This document shows positions 17,820 to 26,149 of a stretch of 64,000 nt of DNA, piece by piece. This DNA comes from Pannonibacter sp. XCT-53 (lineage in GTDB: Bacteria > Pseudomonadota > Alphaproteobacteria > Rhizobiales > Stappiaceae). The translations under genes were made by a program, and so were the position numbers. The stretch spans positions 186,001 through 250,000 of the forward strand of contig NZ_JAABLQ010000003.1 in the NCBI RefSeq assembly GCF_009915765.1. The letters are read 5' to 3'. Each line of letters begins with the position of its first letter. The first letter of the stretch is position 1. A model generated the notes under the pieces. It worked only from the letters and a program-made list of their open reading frames with translations, ran no database searches and was not told where the DNA came from.

Positions 17820-18542
17820 TCACGTCTCGCTTGCCGCGTATTTCTTCCAGAGCGCGCCGTCGCCCATGCCCTTGATGAAGGCGGCGTGGCGCTCGAGGTC
17901 GGCTGAGGTCAGGAGCGGGGCGAGCGGCTGCGGGCGCTGGCGCGCCGGAGCGGTTGCCGCAAGCCCCTCGTCGGCGCCGCCGCTCCGGCCCGAGGCTGCT
18001 CCTGAGTCCATGTCGAAGCCAAGCGCGGTCTGTCGGCCGCCGATCAGCTCGAGATAGACTTCGGCGAGAAGCTCGCTGTCGAGCAGCGCGCCGTGCTTCG
18101 TCCGGCGCGAGTTGTCGATGCCGTAGCGCGAGCACAGGGCATCGAGCGAGTTGGGGCCCATCGGATGCTTGCGGCGGGCCAGTTCCAGCGTGTCGAGCAC
18201 CTGGGTGCGCGGGATCGGCGGCCGTCCGACGCGGCCAAGCTCCATGTTGATGAAGCCCATGTCGAAGGAGGCGTTGTGGATCACCAGCGTCGCCTCGCCG
18301 ACAAAGGCGAGGAAATCGTCGACCACCTCGGCAAACTTGGGCTTGTCCGCCAGAAACTCCGTCGACAGCCCGTGCACCGCAAACGCGCCTTCGGGCACGT
18401 CGCGTTCCGGGTTGATGTAGACGTGGAAGGTGCGACCGGTCGGAACGTGGTTGAGCATCTCCACGCCGCCGATCTCGACAAGCCGGTCCCCGTTGCGGGG
18501 ATCAAGGCCGGTGGTTTCCGTATCGAAGGCTATCTCGCGCAT
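17820..18542 (-). CDS. dnaQ: DNA polymerase III epsilon subunit (3'-5' exonuclease)
   Basis: Proofreading subunit of the replicative polymerase. 240 residues. ExoI motif with Asp7/Glu9 (AFDTETTGLDP), ExoII HNASFDMGFIN, and the ExoIII-epsilon type HGALLDSELLAEVY with the His-x4-Asp. The C-terminal part (SGRSGGADEGLAATAPARQ linker, then a ~35-residue end) corresponds to the alpha-binding tail. Last gene of the minus-strand run DUF299-maf-aroE-coaE-dnaQ. Confidence 0.94.
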   Translation of the reverse strand: MREIAFDTETTGLDPRNGDRLVEIGGVEMLNHVPTGRTFHVYINPERDVPEGAFAVHGLSTEFLADKPKFAEVVDDFLAFVGEATLVIHNASFDMGFINMELGRVGRPPIPRTQVLDTLELARRKHPMGPNSLDALCSRYGIDNSRRTKHGALLDSELLAEVYLELIGGRQTALGFDMDSGAASGRSGGADEGLAATAPARQRPQPLAPLLTSADLERHAAFIKGMGDGALWKKYAASET

Positions 18543-18745
18543 GGGTCAGTCCGGTTGGTTCCGCCACAGGCTGGCAGGCGAAGGGGTGACCCAGACTCGC
18601 CCGCAGGCCGCAGCGGCGCAACGCCAAATCTCGGGTTATCCCGGCCCCAGTCGGCGCCTGTCAGTCGGCGCCTGCCAGGCAACGCATGCCCGTCAGCTCG
18701 TCATGCCGGCACCCACCGGGCCTCAGGCCCGAAGAGACCGGGATT

Positions 18746-18764
18746 GCCGGGCTTTATGCCCGGC
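18746..18764 (-). other. Stem-loop overlapping the coaE stop
   Basis: GCCGGGC pairs with GCCCGGC around a five-base loop that contains the coaE stop codon TAA on the minus strand. No T-tract follows, so a transcription terminator is unlikely on its own; it may mark mRNA processing between coaE and dnaQ, which are ~211 nt apart. Confidence 0.45.
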
Positions 18765-19341
18765 CGGCCACCGCCCGCAGCAGGGCGGCAACCGCACGGC
18801 GGGCGCTTTCGGGACCGAGCCCGGTGTCGATGAGGAAATGCGCGCGACGCCGCTTTTCGGCATCGGGCATCTGCCGGGCGACAATCGCCTCGAAGCGCTC
18901 CGGCGTCATGCCGGGCCGGGCAAGGGCGCGGGCGCGCTGGACCTCGGGGCTGGCCGTCACCACGGCCACCGCGTCGACCCGGCGCTCGCCGCCTGTCTCG
19001 AACAGCAACGGGATGTCGAGCACGACGATGCGCCGGCCCTCCGCTCTGGCGCGGGCGAGGAAGGCCAGTTCCTCCTCGCGCACCAGCGGATGGACGATGG
19101 CCTCGAGACGGGCGATCGCCTCCGGCTTGCCGAGCACCGCCTCCCCGAGCCGCAGCCGGTTGACCGTGCCGCCCTCCACCGTCCCGGGGAAGGCCGCCTC
19201 GATCAGCGGGGCGGCCCGCCCGGCGTAGAGCGCATGCACGGTCGCATCCGCGTCATGCACGGGCACGCCGGCCTCGGCAAAGAGCTTCGCCGTGGTCGAC
19301 TTGCCCATGGCAATCGAGCCGGTGAGACCGAGACGGATCAT
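18754..19341 (-). CDS. coaE: Dephospho-CoA kinase
   Basis: Phosphorylates the 3' hydroxyl of dephospho-CoA, final step of coenzyme A synthesis. 195 residues with P-loop GSIAMGKST (8-16), the DADATVHALY substrate motif and the VVLDIPLLFETG Walker-B-like strand. Its ATG overlaps the aroE stop (ATGA), so both are co-translated. Confidence 0.95.
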   Translation of the reverse strand: MIRLGLTGSIAMGKSTTAKLFAEAGVPVHDADATVHALYAGRAAPLIEAAFPGTVEGGTVNRLRLGEAVLGKPEAIARLEAIVHPLVREEELAFLARARAEGRRIVVLDIPLLFETGGERRVDAVAVVTASPEVQRARALARPGMTPERFEAIVARQMPDAEKRRRAHFLIDTGLGPESARRAVAALLRAVAGRA

Positions 19342-20180
19342 GCGCTGCGGTCCAGATCGGCGAGGATCAGCGCCCGCAGGTCCTCGTCCACCGTCGGGCG
19401 CACGCCGAACCAGCGTTCAAACCCGTTCACGGCCTGATGCAGGAGCATTCCGAGCCCGTCGACGGTCCTGTTGCCCCGCGCCCGTGCCGCGCGCAGGAGG
19501 CCCGTTTCCAGCGGAACGTAGACGGCATCGGTCACCAGGGCTGTCGCGGGCAGGCCGGAGAGGTCGATGTCCAGCTCCGGCTTGCCGGTCATCCCGAGCG
19601 AGGTCGTGTTGACCAGAACCCGCGCCTGTCCAAGCACTGTCCCCAGCTTGTCCCAGCCATGAGGCACAACATCCGTGCCGAAATGATCCGCAATGGCCCT
19701 GGCCTTGTCCTCGGTCCTGTTGACGACATGCACCGGCGTGAAGCCGCGCGACAGCAGGGCCCAGACAATCGCGCGGGCGGCGCCGCCGGCCCCCAGGACG
19801 ACGGCCGGTCCGGGATCTGCGTCCCAGCCCGGGGCGCCCTCGTCGAGATTGCCGAGAAAGCCGAGCCCGTCGGTGTTGGCGCCGCACAGACGGCCCCCGT
19901 CCAGCCACAGCGTGTTGGCCGCGCCCATGGCGGTTGCTGCCGGATCGAGCCAGTCGCAGAGGCTTGCCGCGATCTCCTTGTGCGGAACCGTGACGTTGCA
20001 GCCGGTGAGCCCGGCGGCCGCGAGGTCGCGATAGAAGGTCTCGGCGTCTTCGGGGGCCACGGGAACGCGACCGTAGTCTCCGTCAATGCCGTGTTTCCTC
20101 AGCCAGTATCCGTGGATGAGCGGCGAGCGCGACTGGGCGACGGGCCATCCCGTGATGGCGGCGCGGCGGGTCGTGGTCAC
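19338..20180 (-). CDS. aroE: Shikimate dehydrogenase (NADP+)
   Basis: Reduces 3-dehydroshikimate to shikimate. 280 residues from a GTG start that overlaps the maf stop (GTGA). Catalytic Lys in NVTVPHKEIA, Asp in GANTDGLGF, and the NADP loop VLGAGGAARAIV followed by VVNRTEDKA, whose Asn-Arg-Thr favours NADP. An upstream in-frame stretch lies within maf and is not real. Confidence 0.95.
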   Translation of the reverse strand: MTTTRRAAITGWPVAQSRSPLIHGYWLRKHGIDGDYGRVPVAPEDAETFYRDLAAAGLTGCNVTVPHKEIAASLCDWLDPAATAMGAANTLWLDGGRLCGANTDGLGFLGNLDEGAPGWDADPGPAVVLGAGGAARAIVWALLSRGFTPVHVVNRTEDKARAIADHFGTDVVPHGWDKLGTVLGQARVLVNTTSLGMTGKPELDIDLSGLPATALVTDAVYVPLETGLLRAARARGNRTVDGLGMLLHQAVNGFERWFGVRPTVDEDLRALILADLDRSA

Positions 20181-20770
20181 GGCGCGATCTCCCCGAGGCG
20201 GCGGAGTTCGCCCAGCAGCGGCAACAGGGGCAGACCGAGAATGGTGAAGTAGTCGCCCTCGATGCGGTCGAACAGGCGGATGCCGACATTCTCGAGCTGG
20301 TAGCAACCGACGCTGGACAGGATCGCCTCGCCGGCGAGGTCGAGATAGGCGTCGATCTCGTCCGGCGACAGGGAACGCATGGTCAGCCGTGCGGTCGAGA
20401 CGGTCTGCCACAGCGGCGTGCCGCCTCGGGCCAGGACGACGGCCGAGTGCAGGTCATGCGTCTGGCCGGCCAGGGTCTGGAGCTGACGCCGGGCCGCGTC
20501 CCTGTCGGCCGGCTTGGTGAAGCGGGTGTTGCCAAGGCCGAGCACCTGATCGGCGCCGATCACGAGATCCTGCGGCCGGCGGGCGGCGACGTCGAGCGCC
20601 TTGGCCTCGGCCAGAACGCGGGCAATCTCCTCGGGGGCGACGCCGGCATCGAGCAGCGGCAGCTCGACGGCACGTTCATCGACGGTGGCCGGGTCGACCG
20701 TGAAGTCGAGCCGGGCATTCGACAGCAGCGTCGCGCGGATGCGGCTGCCGCTGGCCAGCACAAGTCCCAT
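20177..20770 (-). CDS. maf: Maf family nucleotide pyrophosphatase
   Basis: House-cleaning nucleoside triphosphate pyrophosphatase of the Maf/YhdE/YceF group. 197 residues beginning MGLVLASGSRIRATLL, with the active-site GADQVL and later SSVGCYQLENVGIRLF. The start was set by AGGA six nt upstream; the 34 residues ahead of it are unrelated to the family. Sits 25 nt downstream of the DUF299 gene and overlaps aroE. Confidence 0.92.
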   Translation of the reverse strand: MGLVLASGSRIRATLLSNARLDFTVDPATVDERAVELPLLDAGVAPEEIARVLAEAKALDVAARRPQDLVIGADQVLGLGNTRFTKPADRDAARRQLQTLAGQTHDLHSAVVLARGGTPLWQTVSTARLTMRSLSPDEIDAYLDLAGEAILSSVGCYQLENVGIRLFDRIEGDYFTILGLPLLPLLGELRRLGEIAP

Positions 20771-20795
20771 GTGTCCTGTCTTTCTGCTGGTCCGG

Positions 20796-21644
20796 TCAGG
20801 CGAGGTCGGGGGCCCGGCCGGCATTCTTGAAATGGCGGAAGAGTTCCATGATCTCCGCCGCTGTCTCTTCAATGGAGCGGCGGGTCACGTCGATCAAGGG
20901 CCAACCCTGCTCGACGCAGAGCCGGCGGGTGGCGGCAATCTCGCGGGCAATCTCGCGGCGATCGACATAGAGGTCGTTGTACCCCTCCGAGTTGAGGGAG
21001 AGCACCCGGTTCTGGCGGATCTGCTGGATGCGTTCGGGCGAGGCGACGAGCCCGACGACGAGCGGATGCGACAGGCGCGTCAGTTCGGCGGGAAGGGGGA
21101 TGTCGGGCACAATCGGCACATTGGCACACTTGATGCCGCGATTGGCGAGATAGATGCAGGTCGGCGTCTTGGACGTCCGGCTGATTCCGACCAGCACGAT
21201 GTCGGCCTGGTTGAGGTTTTCCGCGATCTGCCCGTCGTCATGCATCATCGTGTAGTTCAGCGCGTCGATGCGCTTGAAATACTCCGCATCGAGGGCGTGC
21301 TGCCCGCCGGGCCGGCGCGTGAAGGGGACGTTCAGGTAGGACTGGAACACCGCGAAGACGGGATCGAGGATGTTAACGAAAGGGATACCAATTTCGCGGC
21401 AAAATCGTTCGAGGCGTTCGGCAATTTCCTTGTCGACCAGCGTGTAGAGCACGATGCCCGGTGCCTGCTCGATCTGGCCGATGACCCTGTCGAGCTGCTT
21501 GTGGGTCCGGACGAGGGGGTACATGTGCTCGATCGCGCGGACCGCCTCATACTGGACGGTCGCGGCACGCGCCACGGTCATCAACGTCTCGCCGGTCGAA
21601 TCGGACACGAGATGGAGGTGGAAGTAGTGTCTCGATTTTCCCAC
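20796..21644 (-). CDS. DUF299 kinase/pyrophosphorylase (pyruvate,phosphate dikinase / PEP synthase regulatory protein)
   Basis: Bifunctional Ser/Thr kinase and Pi-dependent phosphorylase that inactivates and reactivates PPDK or PEP synthase. 282 residues. FHLHLVSDSTGETL opens the domain and GISRTSKTPT is the P-loop-like motif. The GTG at 21644 is preceded by GAGGG with 6-nt spacing, and homologues begin just before FHLHL, so the longer in-frame N-terminus was discarded. It is the gene (RP001-type) that borders oriC opposite hemE in many alphaproteobacteria. Confidence 0.92.
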   Translation of the reverse strand: MGKSRHYFHLHLVSDSTGETLMTVARAATVQYEAVRAIEHMYPLVRTHKQLDRVIGQIEQAPGIVLYTLVDKEIAERLERFCREIGIPFVNILDPVFAVFQSYLNVPFTRRPGGQHALDAEYFKRIDALNYTMMHDDGQIAENLNQADIVLVGISRTSKTPTCIYLANRGIKCANVPIVPDIPLPAELTRLSHPLVVGLVASPERIQQIRQNRVLSLNSEGYNDLYVDRREIAREIAATRRLCVEQGWPLIDVTRRSIEETAAEIMELFRHFKNAGRAPDLA

Positions 21645-21721
21645 AGCAAACCCTCGCCCATGTTGATGGCCGGGGACAACCGGTCCGCGCCGGCAAATCC
21701 ATCCCCGCTTGCCCGATTTCA

Positions 21722-21736
21722 TTAACAGATCGTAAA
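21722..21736 (+). promoter_or_regulatory. Partial CtrA box in oriC
   Basis: TTAA, seven bases, then TAAA; one base off the TTAA-N7-TTAA consensus. Lies ~80 nt from the DUF299 start. Confidence 0.4.
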
Positions 21737-21772
21737 ATGCGGGCAATCGTTGCCGAAACGGTCCGTGGCATC

Positions 21773-21781
21773 TGTGGATCA
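21773..21781 (-). promoter_or_regulatory. DnaA-box-like site
   Basis: Reads TGATCCACA on the minus strand, one mismatch from TTATCCACA. Confidence 0.5.
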
Positions 21782-21808
21782 ACAGGTCCGCTTTCGGCCA
21801 CCCTCAGT

Positions 21809-21817
21809 TTATCCACG
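21809..21817 (+). promoter_or_regulatory. DnaA box
   Basis: TTATCCACG, one terminal mismatch from the consensus TTATCCACA; the best of the boxes in this spacer. Confidence 0.65.
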
Positions 21818-21830
21818 CAGGCCACAAGTC

Positions 21831-21846
21831 TTAAGCAAGCCTTAAC
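21831..21846 (+). promoter_or_regulatory. CtrA binding site in oriC
   Basis: TTAAGCAAGCCTTAAC is an exact TTAA-N7-TTAAC match. In Caulobacter, CtrA bound at such sites represses initiation; here it lies 14 nt from the best DnaA box. Confidence 0.7.
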
Positions 21847-21959
21847 GGATCGTCAAATCCTTGATCTGGCTCGGTTTTCGGAACCAGCCGGATTCCTTCC
21901 CCGGAGTTTGTCCAGACCGCGCGACGATTCATCCCGGCGCGAAAAGTCAGAGGACGGAT

Positions 21960-21968
21960 TGTGGACAA
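21960..21968 (-). promoter_or_regulatory. DnaA-box-like site
   Basis: TTGTCCACA on the minus strand, one mismatch from consensus, between the GANTC sites and the AT-rich stretch. Confidence 0.5.
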
Positions 21969-22065
21969 CGAATGATCCCGGTAATCCACTCACAAGAATA
22001 AGAAACAGATTCAAATCTACATCAGACTCCCTTTTTAGGGCCCTGACGGGGAAAAGGACCGATCC

Positions 22066-23094
22066 ATGAAATCAGGCGACCGGGCCGTCATGCGTGTGCT
22101 GGCTGGAGAACGTCTCTGGCCGCCTCCAATCTGGATGATGCGGCAGGCAGGGAGATATCTGCCGGAGTATCGGGAGACACGGGCGAAGGCGAAGAACTTC
22201 CTCGACTTCTGCTACAATCCGGACCTGGCAACGGAGGTCACCCTCCAGCCGATCCGGCGCTACGGCTTCGACGCGTCGATCCTCTTTTCCGACATCTTCG
22301 TCGTCCCGGATGCGATCGGCTATCCGGTTCGCTTTGAAGAGGGCCGTGGTCCTGTTCTCGAACCGCTGACGCACGGCGTGCTGGACCGCCTGGAGCAGGG
22401 ACGAGCAGAGGCTCACCTGGAACCGGTGATCGAGACAGTCCGACGCCTGCGCCGCGAGCTGCCGGCGGAAACCACGCTCCTCGGCTTCTGCGGTGCACCC
22501 TGGACCGTTGCCTGCTACTCGGTCGCCGGCCATACGACGCAGGACCAGACTGCGGCCCGGGTCGGCGCCTACCGTGACCCGGCGCTGATGCAGCGGTTCA
22601 TCGACGAGCTGGTGACGGCCTCGATCCGCTATCTGATCCGCCAGCTGGATGCCGGCGCGGATGCCGTGCAGATCTTCGACACCTGGGCCGGGGTCCTCGA
22701 CGAGGAGGGGTTCCAGCGCTGGTCCATCGAGCCCACCCGCCGCATCGTTGCCGGCGTGAAGGCCGAACGGCCGGAGGCCCGGATCATCGGCTTCCCGAAG
22801 GCCTCGTCCGCCCGCCTTGCCGCCTATGTGGCCGGAACCGGCGTCGATGCGGTCGGGCTTGACTGGACCGCGCCAGACCACGTCGCCCAGGCGATCCAGA
22901 AGACCGTGCCGGTGCAGGGCAATCTCGATCCGATGCGGCTGGTGGCCGGCGGTGCGGCTCTGGATGAGGGCATTGCCCATGTCCTGAAGGCGCTCGGGCA
23001 GGGTCCGCTGATCTTCAACCTTGGCCATGGCGTCACGCCAGAGACCGATCCTGCCCACGTGGCCCGGATGATCGAGCGCGTGCGGCAGGGATGA
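22066..23094 (+). CDS. hemE: Uroporphyrinogen decarboxylase
   Basis: Decarboxylates uroporphyrinogen III to coproporphyrinogen III. 342 residues. Signature RQAGRYLPEYR at 26-36, the conserved FSDIFVVPDA with the catalytic Asp, GFCGAPWTVACY and the C-terminal NLGHGVTPETDP are all present. AAGGA lies ~7 nt before the ATG. Its promoter must lie in the oriC spacer. hemJ follows after 10 nt. Confidence 0.97.
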   Translation: MKSGDRAVMRVLAGERLWPPPIWMMRQAGRYLPEYRETRAKAKNFLDFCYNPDLATEVTLQPIRRYGFDASILFSDIFVVPDAIGYPVRFEEGRGPVLEPLTHGVLDRLEQGRAEAHLEPVIETVRRLRRELPAETTLLGFCGAPWTVACYSVAGHTTQDQTAARVGAYRDPALMQRFIDELVTASIRYLIRQLDAGADAVQIFDTWAGVLDEEGFQRWSIEPTRRIVAGVKAERPEARIIGFPKASSARLAAYVAGTGVDAVGLDWTAPDHVAQAIQKTVPVQGNLDPMRLVAGGAALDEGIAHVLKALGQGPLIFNLGHGVTPETDPAHVARMIERVRQG

Positions 23095-23104
23095 GGGCCG
23101 GCAA

Positions 23105-23533
23105 ATGGATCTCTACCTCTGGCTCAAGTCCCTGCATGTGATTGCCATCATTGCCTGGATGGCCGGACTGCTCTACCTGCCGCGGCTGTTCGTCTATCAT
23201 GTCGACGCCCCGGCCGGCTCGCAGCAGTCCGAGACCTTCAAGGTGATGGAACGGCGCCTGCTCAAGGCAATCATGACGCCGGCCATGCTCGTGTCCTGGG
23301 GGCTTGGCCTCTGGCTTGCCTATGACATCGGTGCCTTCAGCCAGGGCTGGTTCCACGCCAAGCTGACGCTGGTGCTCGTGATGTCCGGGATGCACGGATA
23401 CCTCGCCGGCTGCGTCAAGGTGTTTGCCCGCGATGCAAACACGCGTCCGACGCGCTTCTACCGGATGCTGAACGAAGTACCGACAGTCCTGATGATCGGA
23501 ATTGTCATCCTGGTCATTGGCAAGCCGTTCTAA
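23105..23533 (+). CDS. hemJ: Protoporphyrinogen IX oxidase HemJ
   Basis: 142-residue integral membrane protein with four hydrophobic segments. The N-terminal SLHVIAIIAWMAGLLYLPRLFVYHV with its conserved histidines, and HAKLTLVLVMSGMHGYLAG, are typical of the HemJ/UPF0093 family that oxidises protoporphyrinogen in bacteria lacking HemG/HemY. Ten nt behind hemE, so the two haem genes are co-transcribed. Confidence 0.92.
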   Translation: MDLYLWLKSLHVIAIIAWMAGLLYLPRLFVYHVDAPAGSQQSETFKVMERRLLKAIMTPAMLVSWGLGLWLAYDIGAFSQGWFHAKLTLVLVMSGMHGYLAGCVKVFARDANTRPTRFYRMLNEVPTVLMIGIVILVIGKPF

Positions 23534-23563
23534 GTGACGTTGCGTTCACAGTACAATCCCTGA

Positions 23564-23593
23564 TCCCGCGAGAGCCATTACGCTCTTGCGGGA
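23564..23593 (+). other. Long stem-loop between hemJ and rho
   Basis: TCCCGCGAGAGC pairs over 12 bp with GCTCTTGCGGGA (one G-T pair) around a CATTAC loop, 30 nt past the hemJ stop. No T-tract on either side. Could be the hemEJ mRNA 3' structure or part of the rho leader. Confidence 0.55.
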
Positions 23594-23802
23594 CAGAAGC
23601 GAAGCAGCTATGTTCGCTGCCAACTTCACGAAAGGCGCACGGGGCGCACCCCCCAAATGCCCAAGGGCGAAGCAGACCGGCTGTCCCAAGGCCGGTGACG
23701 CCACGTGTTAACTTCTGTAGCCGATTTCACCAGCGTTTCGGATTTCAGAAGCGGCTCGCCGCCGGACGATCCCCCCCACCCAAGAGAGAACGACCCCAGT
23801 TT

Positions 23803-25068
23803 ATGCGGGAAATGAAACTCAAAGACCTGAAAGAGAAAACGCCCACCGAGCTTCTCGCCTTCGCCGAAGAGCTCGAGGTCGAAAACGCCAGCACCATGCG
23901 CAAGCAGGAACTGATGTTCGCGATCCTGAAACGCCTGGCGGCGCAGGATGTCGAGATCATCGGCGAGGGCGTTGTGGAAGTGCTTCAGGACGGCTTCGGC
24001 TTCCTGCGTTCGCCCGATGCGAACTATCTCCCCGGACCTGACGACATCTACGTTTCCCCGTCCCAGATCCGTCGTTTCTCTCTGCGCACCGGCGATACGG
24101 TCGAAGGCCAGATCCGCAGCCCCAAGGAAGGCGAACGCTACTTCGCGCTGCTGAAGGTCAACACGATCAATTTCGAGGACCCGGAAAAGACCCGTCACAA
24201 GGTCCATTTCGACAACCTCACCCCGCTCTATCCGGACGAGCGGTTCAAGATGGAAATCGGCGATCCGACCTCCAAGGACCTGTCCTCCCGGATCATCGAT
24301 CTGGTCGCCCCGCTCGGCAAGGGCCAGCGTGCGCTCATCACCGCGCCGCCGCGCACCGGCAAGACGGTGTTCCTGCAGAACATCGCCAAGTCGATCACGA
24401 CCAACCACCCCGAGTGCTACCTGATCGTCCTGCTCATCGACGAACGTCCGGAAGAAGTGACGGACATGCAGCGGACGGTGAAGGGCGAGGTCGTTTCCTC
24501 CACCTTCGACGAGCCGGCGGCCCGGCACGTGCAGGTGGCCGAGATGGTCATCGAAAAGGCCAAGCGCCTTGTCGAGCATGGCCGCGACGTGGTCATCCTG
24601 CTCGATTCCATCACCCGCCTCGGCCGCGCCTACAACACCGTTGTTCCGTCCTCGGGCAAGGTGCTGACCGGTGGTGTGGATGCCAACGCGCTGCAGCGCC
24701 CGAAGCGCTTCTTCGGTGCCGCACGCAACATCGAGGAAGGCGGGTCCCTGACCATCATCGCGACCGCGCTGATCGACACCGGCAGCCGCATGGATGAAGT
24801 GATCTTTGAAGAGTTCAAGGGGACGGGTAACTCCGAAATCATCCTCGACCGCAAGATCTCCGACAAGCGCGTCTACCCGGCGATCGACATCCAGCGCTCC
24901 GGCACCCGCAAGGAAGAGCTGCTCGTGCCGCAGGAACGTCTCAAGAAGACCTTCGTCCTGCGCCGCATCCTCAACCCGATGGGCACGGTCGACGCGATCG
25001 AGTTCCTGCTCGACAAGCTCAAGCAGACCAAGTCGAACGACGACTTCTTCGACAGCATGAACACCTGA
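23803..25068 (+). CDS. rho: Transcription termination factor Rho
   Basis: Hexameric RNA-dependent ATPase ending transcription. 421 residues, the usual size. N-terminal helical domain (MKLKDLKEKTPTELLAFAEEL), the RNA-binding cold-shock-like DGFGFLRSPDANYLPGPDDIYVS near 63-85 (RNP1 GFGFLR), P-loop APPRTGKT at 181-188, Walker B VILLDSITRLGRAYN and the Q-loop/R-loop region follow. The upstream in-frame 36 residues are basic and unlike homologues. The ~270-nt leader may serve autoregulation, as known for rho in other bacteria. Confidence 0.97.
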   Translation: MREMKLKDLKEKTPTELLAFAEELEVENASTMRKQELMFAILKRLAAQDVEIIGEGVVEVLQDGFGFLRSPDANYLPGPDDIYVSPSQIRRFSLRTGDTVEGQIRSPKEGERYFALLKVNTINFEDPEKTRHKVHFDNLTPLYPDERFKMEIGDPTSKDLSSRIIDLVAPLGKGQRALITAPPRTGKTVFLQNIAKSITTNHPECYLIVLLIDERPEEVTDMQRTVKGEVVSSTFDEPAARHVQVAEMVIEKAKRLVEHGRDVVILLDSITRLGRAYNTVVPSSGKVLTGGVDANALQRPKRFFGAARNIEEGGSLTIIATALIDTGSRMDEVIFEEFKGTGNSEIILDRKISDKRVYPAIDIQRSGTRKEELLVPQERLKKTFVLRRILNPMGTVDAIEFLLDKLKQTKSNDDFFDSMNT

Positions 25069-25103
25069 TCCGATTCGGATCCGGTTCAGGCTCGGACCAG
25101 ACG

Positions 25104-25135
25104 GGCGCCGGCGGGGAGACCTTCCGGCGCCTTTT
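25104..25135 (+). terminator. Rho-independent terminator after rho
   Basis: GGCGCCGG (25104-25111) pairs with CCGGCGCC (25124-25131) around a 12-nt loop, followed by TTTT. Confidence 0.7.
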
Positions 25136-25187
25136 GCTGTCTGCTAAGGCTTGCGCATCTGAATCGGCTCCGGATCGACCGCCTCCC

Positions 25188-25742
25188 ATGTTCAGCCTGG
25201 AAACAGATCGCCTGCTGCTGCGTCCCTGGGAGGATGCGGATCTTGACGCCTTTGCGGCCATGAATGCCGATCCGGAGGTCATGCGCCACTTTCCGGCCGT
25301 GATGAGCCCGGCGGAAACGGCGGCCATGATGGCGCGGATGCGCAGCAAGCTCGCAACGGACGGCTTTGGTGTGTTTCCCGTGATCCGAAAGGCGGACGGG
25401 CGATTTGTCGGCTTTGTCGGCCTCAATCGTCCGGCTTACCCCGTGTCGCTGCCCTTCGATCCTTGCGTCGAGTTCGCCTGGCGGCTTGTCCGCGATGCCT
25501 GGGGGCAGGGCTATGCCACCGAGGCAGCCCGGGCCTGGATGCGATTCGGTTTTGAAACGCTTGATCTCGACGAGATTGTCGCCTTCACGGCTGCCGGCAA
25601 TCGTGCCTCCCGACGCGTGATGGAGCGGCTCGGCATGGCCCGGTCAGAGGCCGATGATTTCCTGCACCCGGTTTTGCCCGCAGATCATCCGCTCGCGCCG
25701 CATGTGCTCTATCGCCTGCCGAGAGCGGTCGCAGGCTTCTGA
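25188..25742 (+). CDS. GNAT family N-acetyltransferase (RimJ/RimL type)
   Basis: 184 residues starting MFSLETDRLLLRPWEDAD, the typical RimJ-like opening. The acetyl-CoA loop is VRDAWGQGYATEAARAW and the end AAGNRASRRVMERLGM is the usual C-terminal motif. Substrate unknown. It is separated from rho by a terminator, so it probably has its own promoter. Confidence 0.85.
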   Translation: MFSLETDRLLLRPWEDADLDAFAAMNADPEVMRHFPAVMSPAETAAMMARMRSKLATDGFGVFPVIRKADGRFVGFVGLNRPAYPVSLPFDPCVEFAWRLVRDAWGQGYATEAARAWMRFGFETLDLDEIVAFTAAGNRASRRVMERLGMARSEADDFLHPVLPADHPLAPHVLYRLPRAVAGF

Positions 25743-26149
25743 GCACAGGTGGGCCTGGCTCCGGCCCGATTCACGTGAAACAGGCCGTGAAACAGTCCGT
25801 CGGCGCCGGACCGCCCGGCGCCGGATCGAATCGGATCCGCACCGGTTCCCCCCCTTGCGGCAGGGCGCGCCTGACCCGCGGCCGGGGCAGGGGGTGGCCG
25901 ACGCCCGGTCAGGCCAGGAGATCGAATCGGCTCCGCATCAATCCTCTCGCGTGGATCGCTCCCCGACCTGCCTTGCCAGTGCCCGCTTCCCTGTCGGGGC
26001 CATCCTGCGCCCCTGACCCTGTGCGGCCGACCCTGTGCTGCCGACCTTGGCCGCGCTGTCCTGTCCTGACAGTCCGGGTCTAGGCACCGGCAGCGGAAGC
26101 CTGTATGGGCGTCGGGGAGCTGTCCCGTTTTCACGCCCGGATCACCGTC
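25743..26149. other. Spacer upstream of mnmE with one parS-like site
   Basis: 407 nt without a recognisable gene. Holds a parS-like site at 25767-25782 and loosely repeated GATCGAATCGG-type words; otherwise GC-rich with no clear promoter or hairpin. Confidence 0.4.
25767..25782. other. parS-like ParB site
   Basis: CGATTCACGTGAAACA, two mismatches from TGTTTCACGTGAAACA, keeping the palindromic core TTCACGTGAA. Confidence 0.65.

Larger units (their letters stand above)
21645..22065. other. Probable chromosomal replication origin (oriC)
   Basis: 421 nt between divergent DUF299 and hemE genes, the conserved oriC address in Caulobacter and Rickettsia. Visible are one TTATCCACG DnaA box (21809-21817), weaker boxes at 21773-21781 and 21960-21968, a perfect CtrA site at 21831-21846, a partial one at 21722-21736, four GANTC sites (21891, 21926, 22008, 22025) and an AT-rich stretch at ~21990-22037 next to hemE that could unwind. 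Assignment rests on gene order plus these motifs. Confidence 0.8.

Noticed and set aside
18652..18690. Short tandem repeat of AGTCGGCGCCTG in the coaE-dnaQ spacer
   Set aside because: Only two units and no link to another feature; likely chance or slippage.
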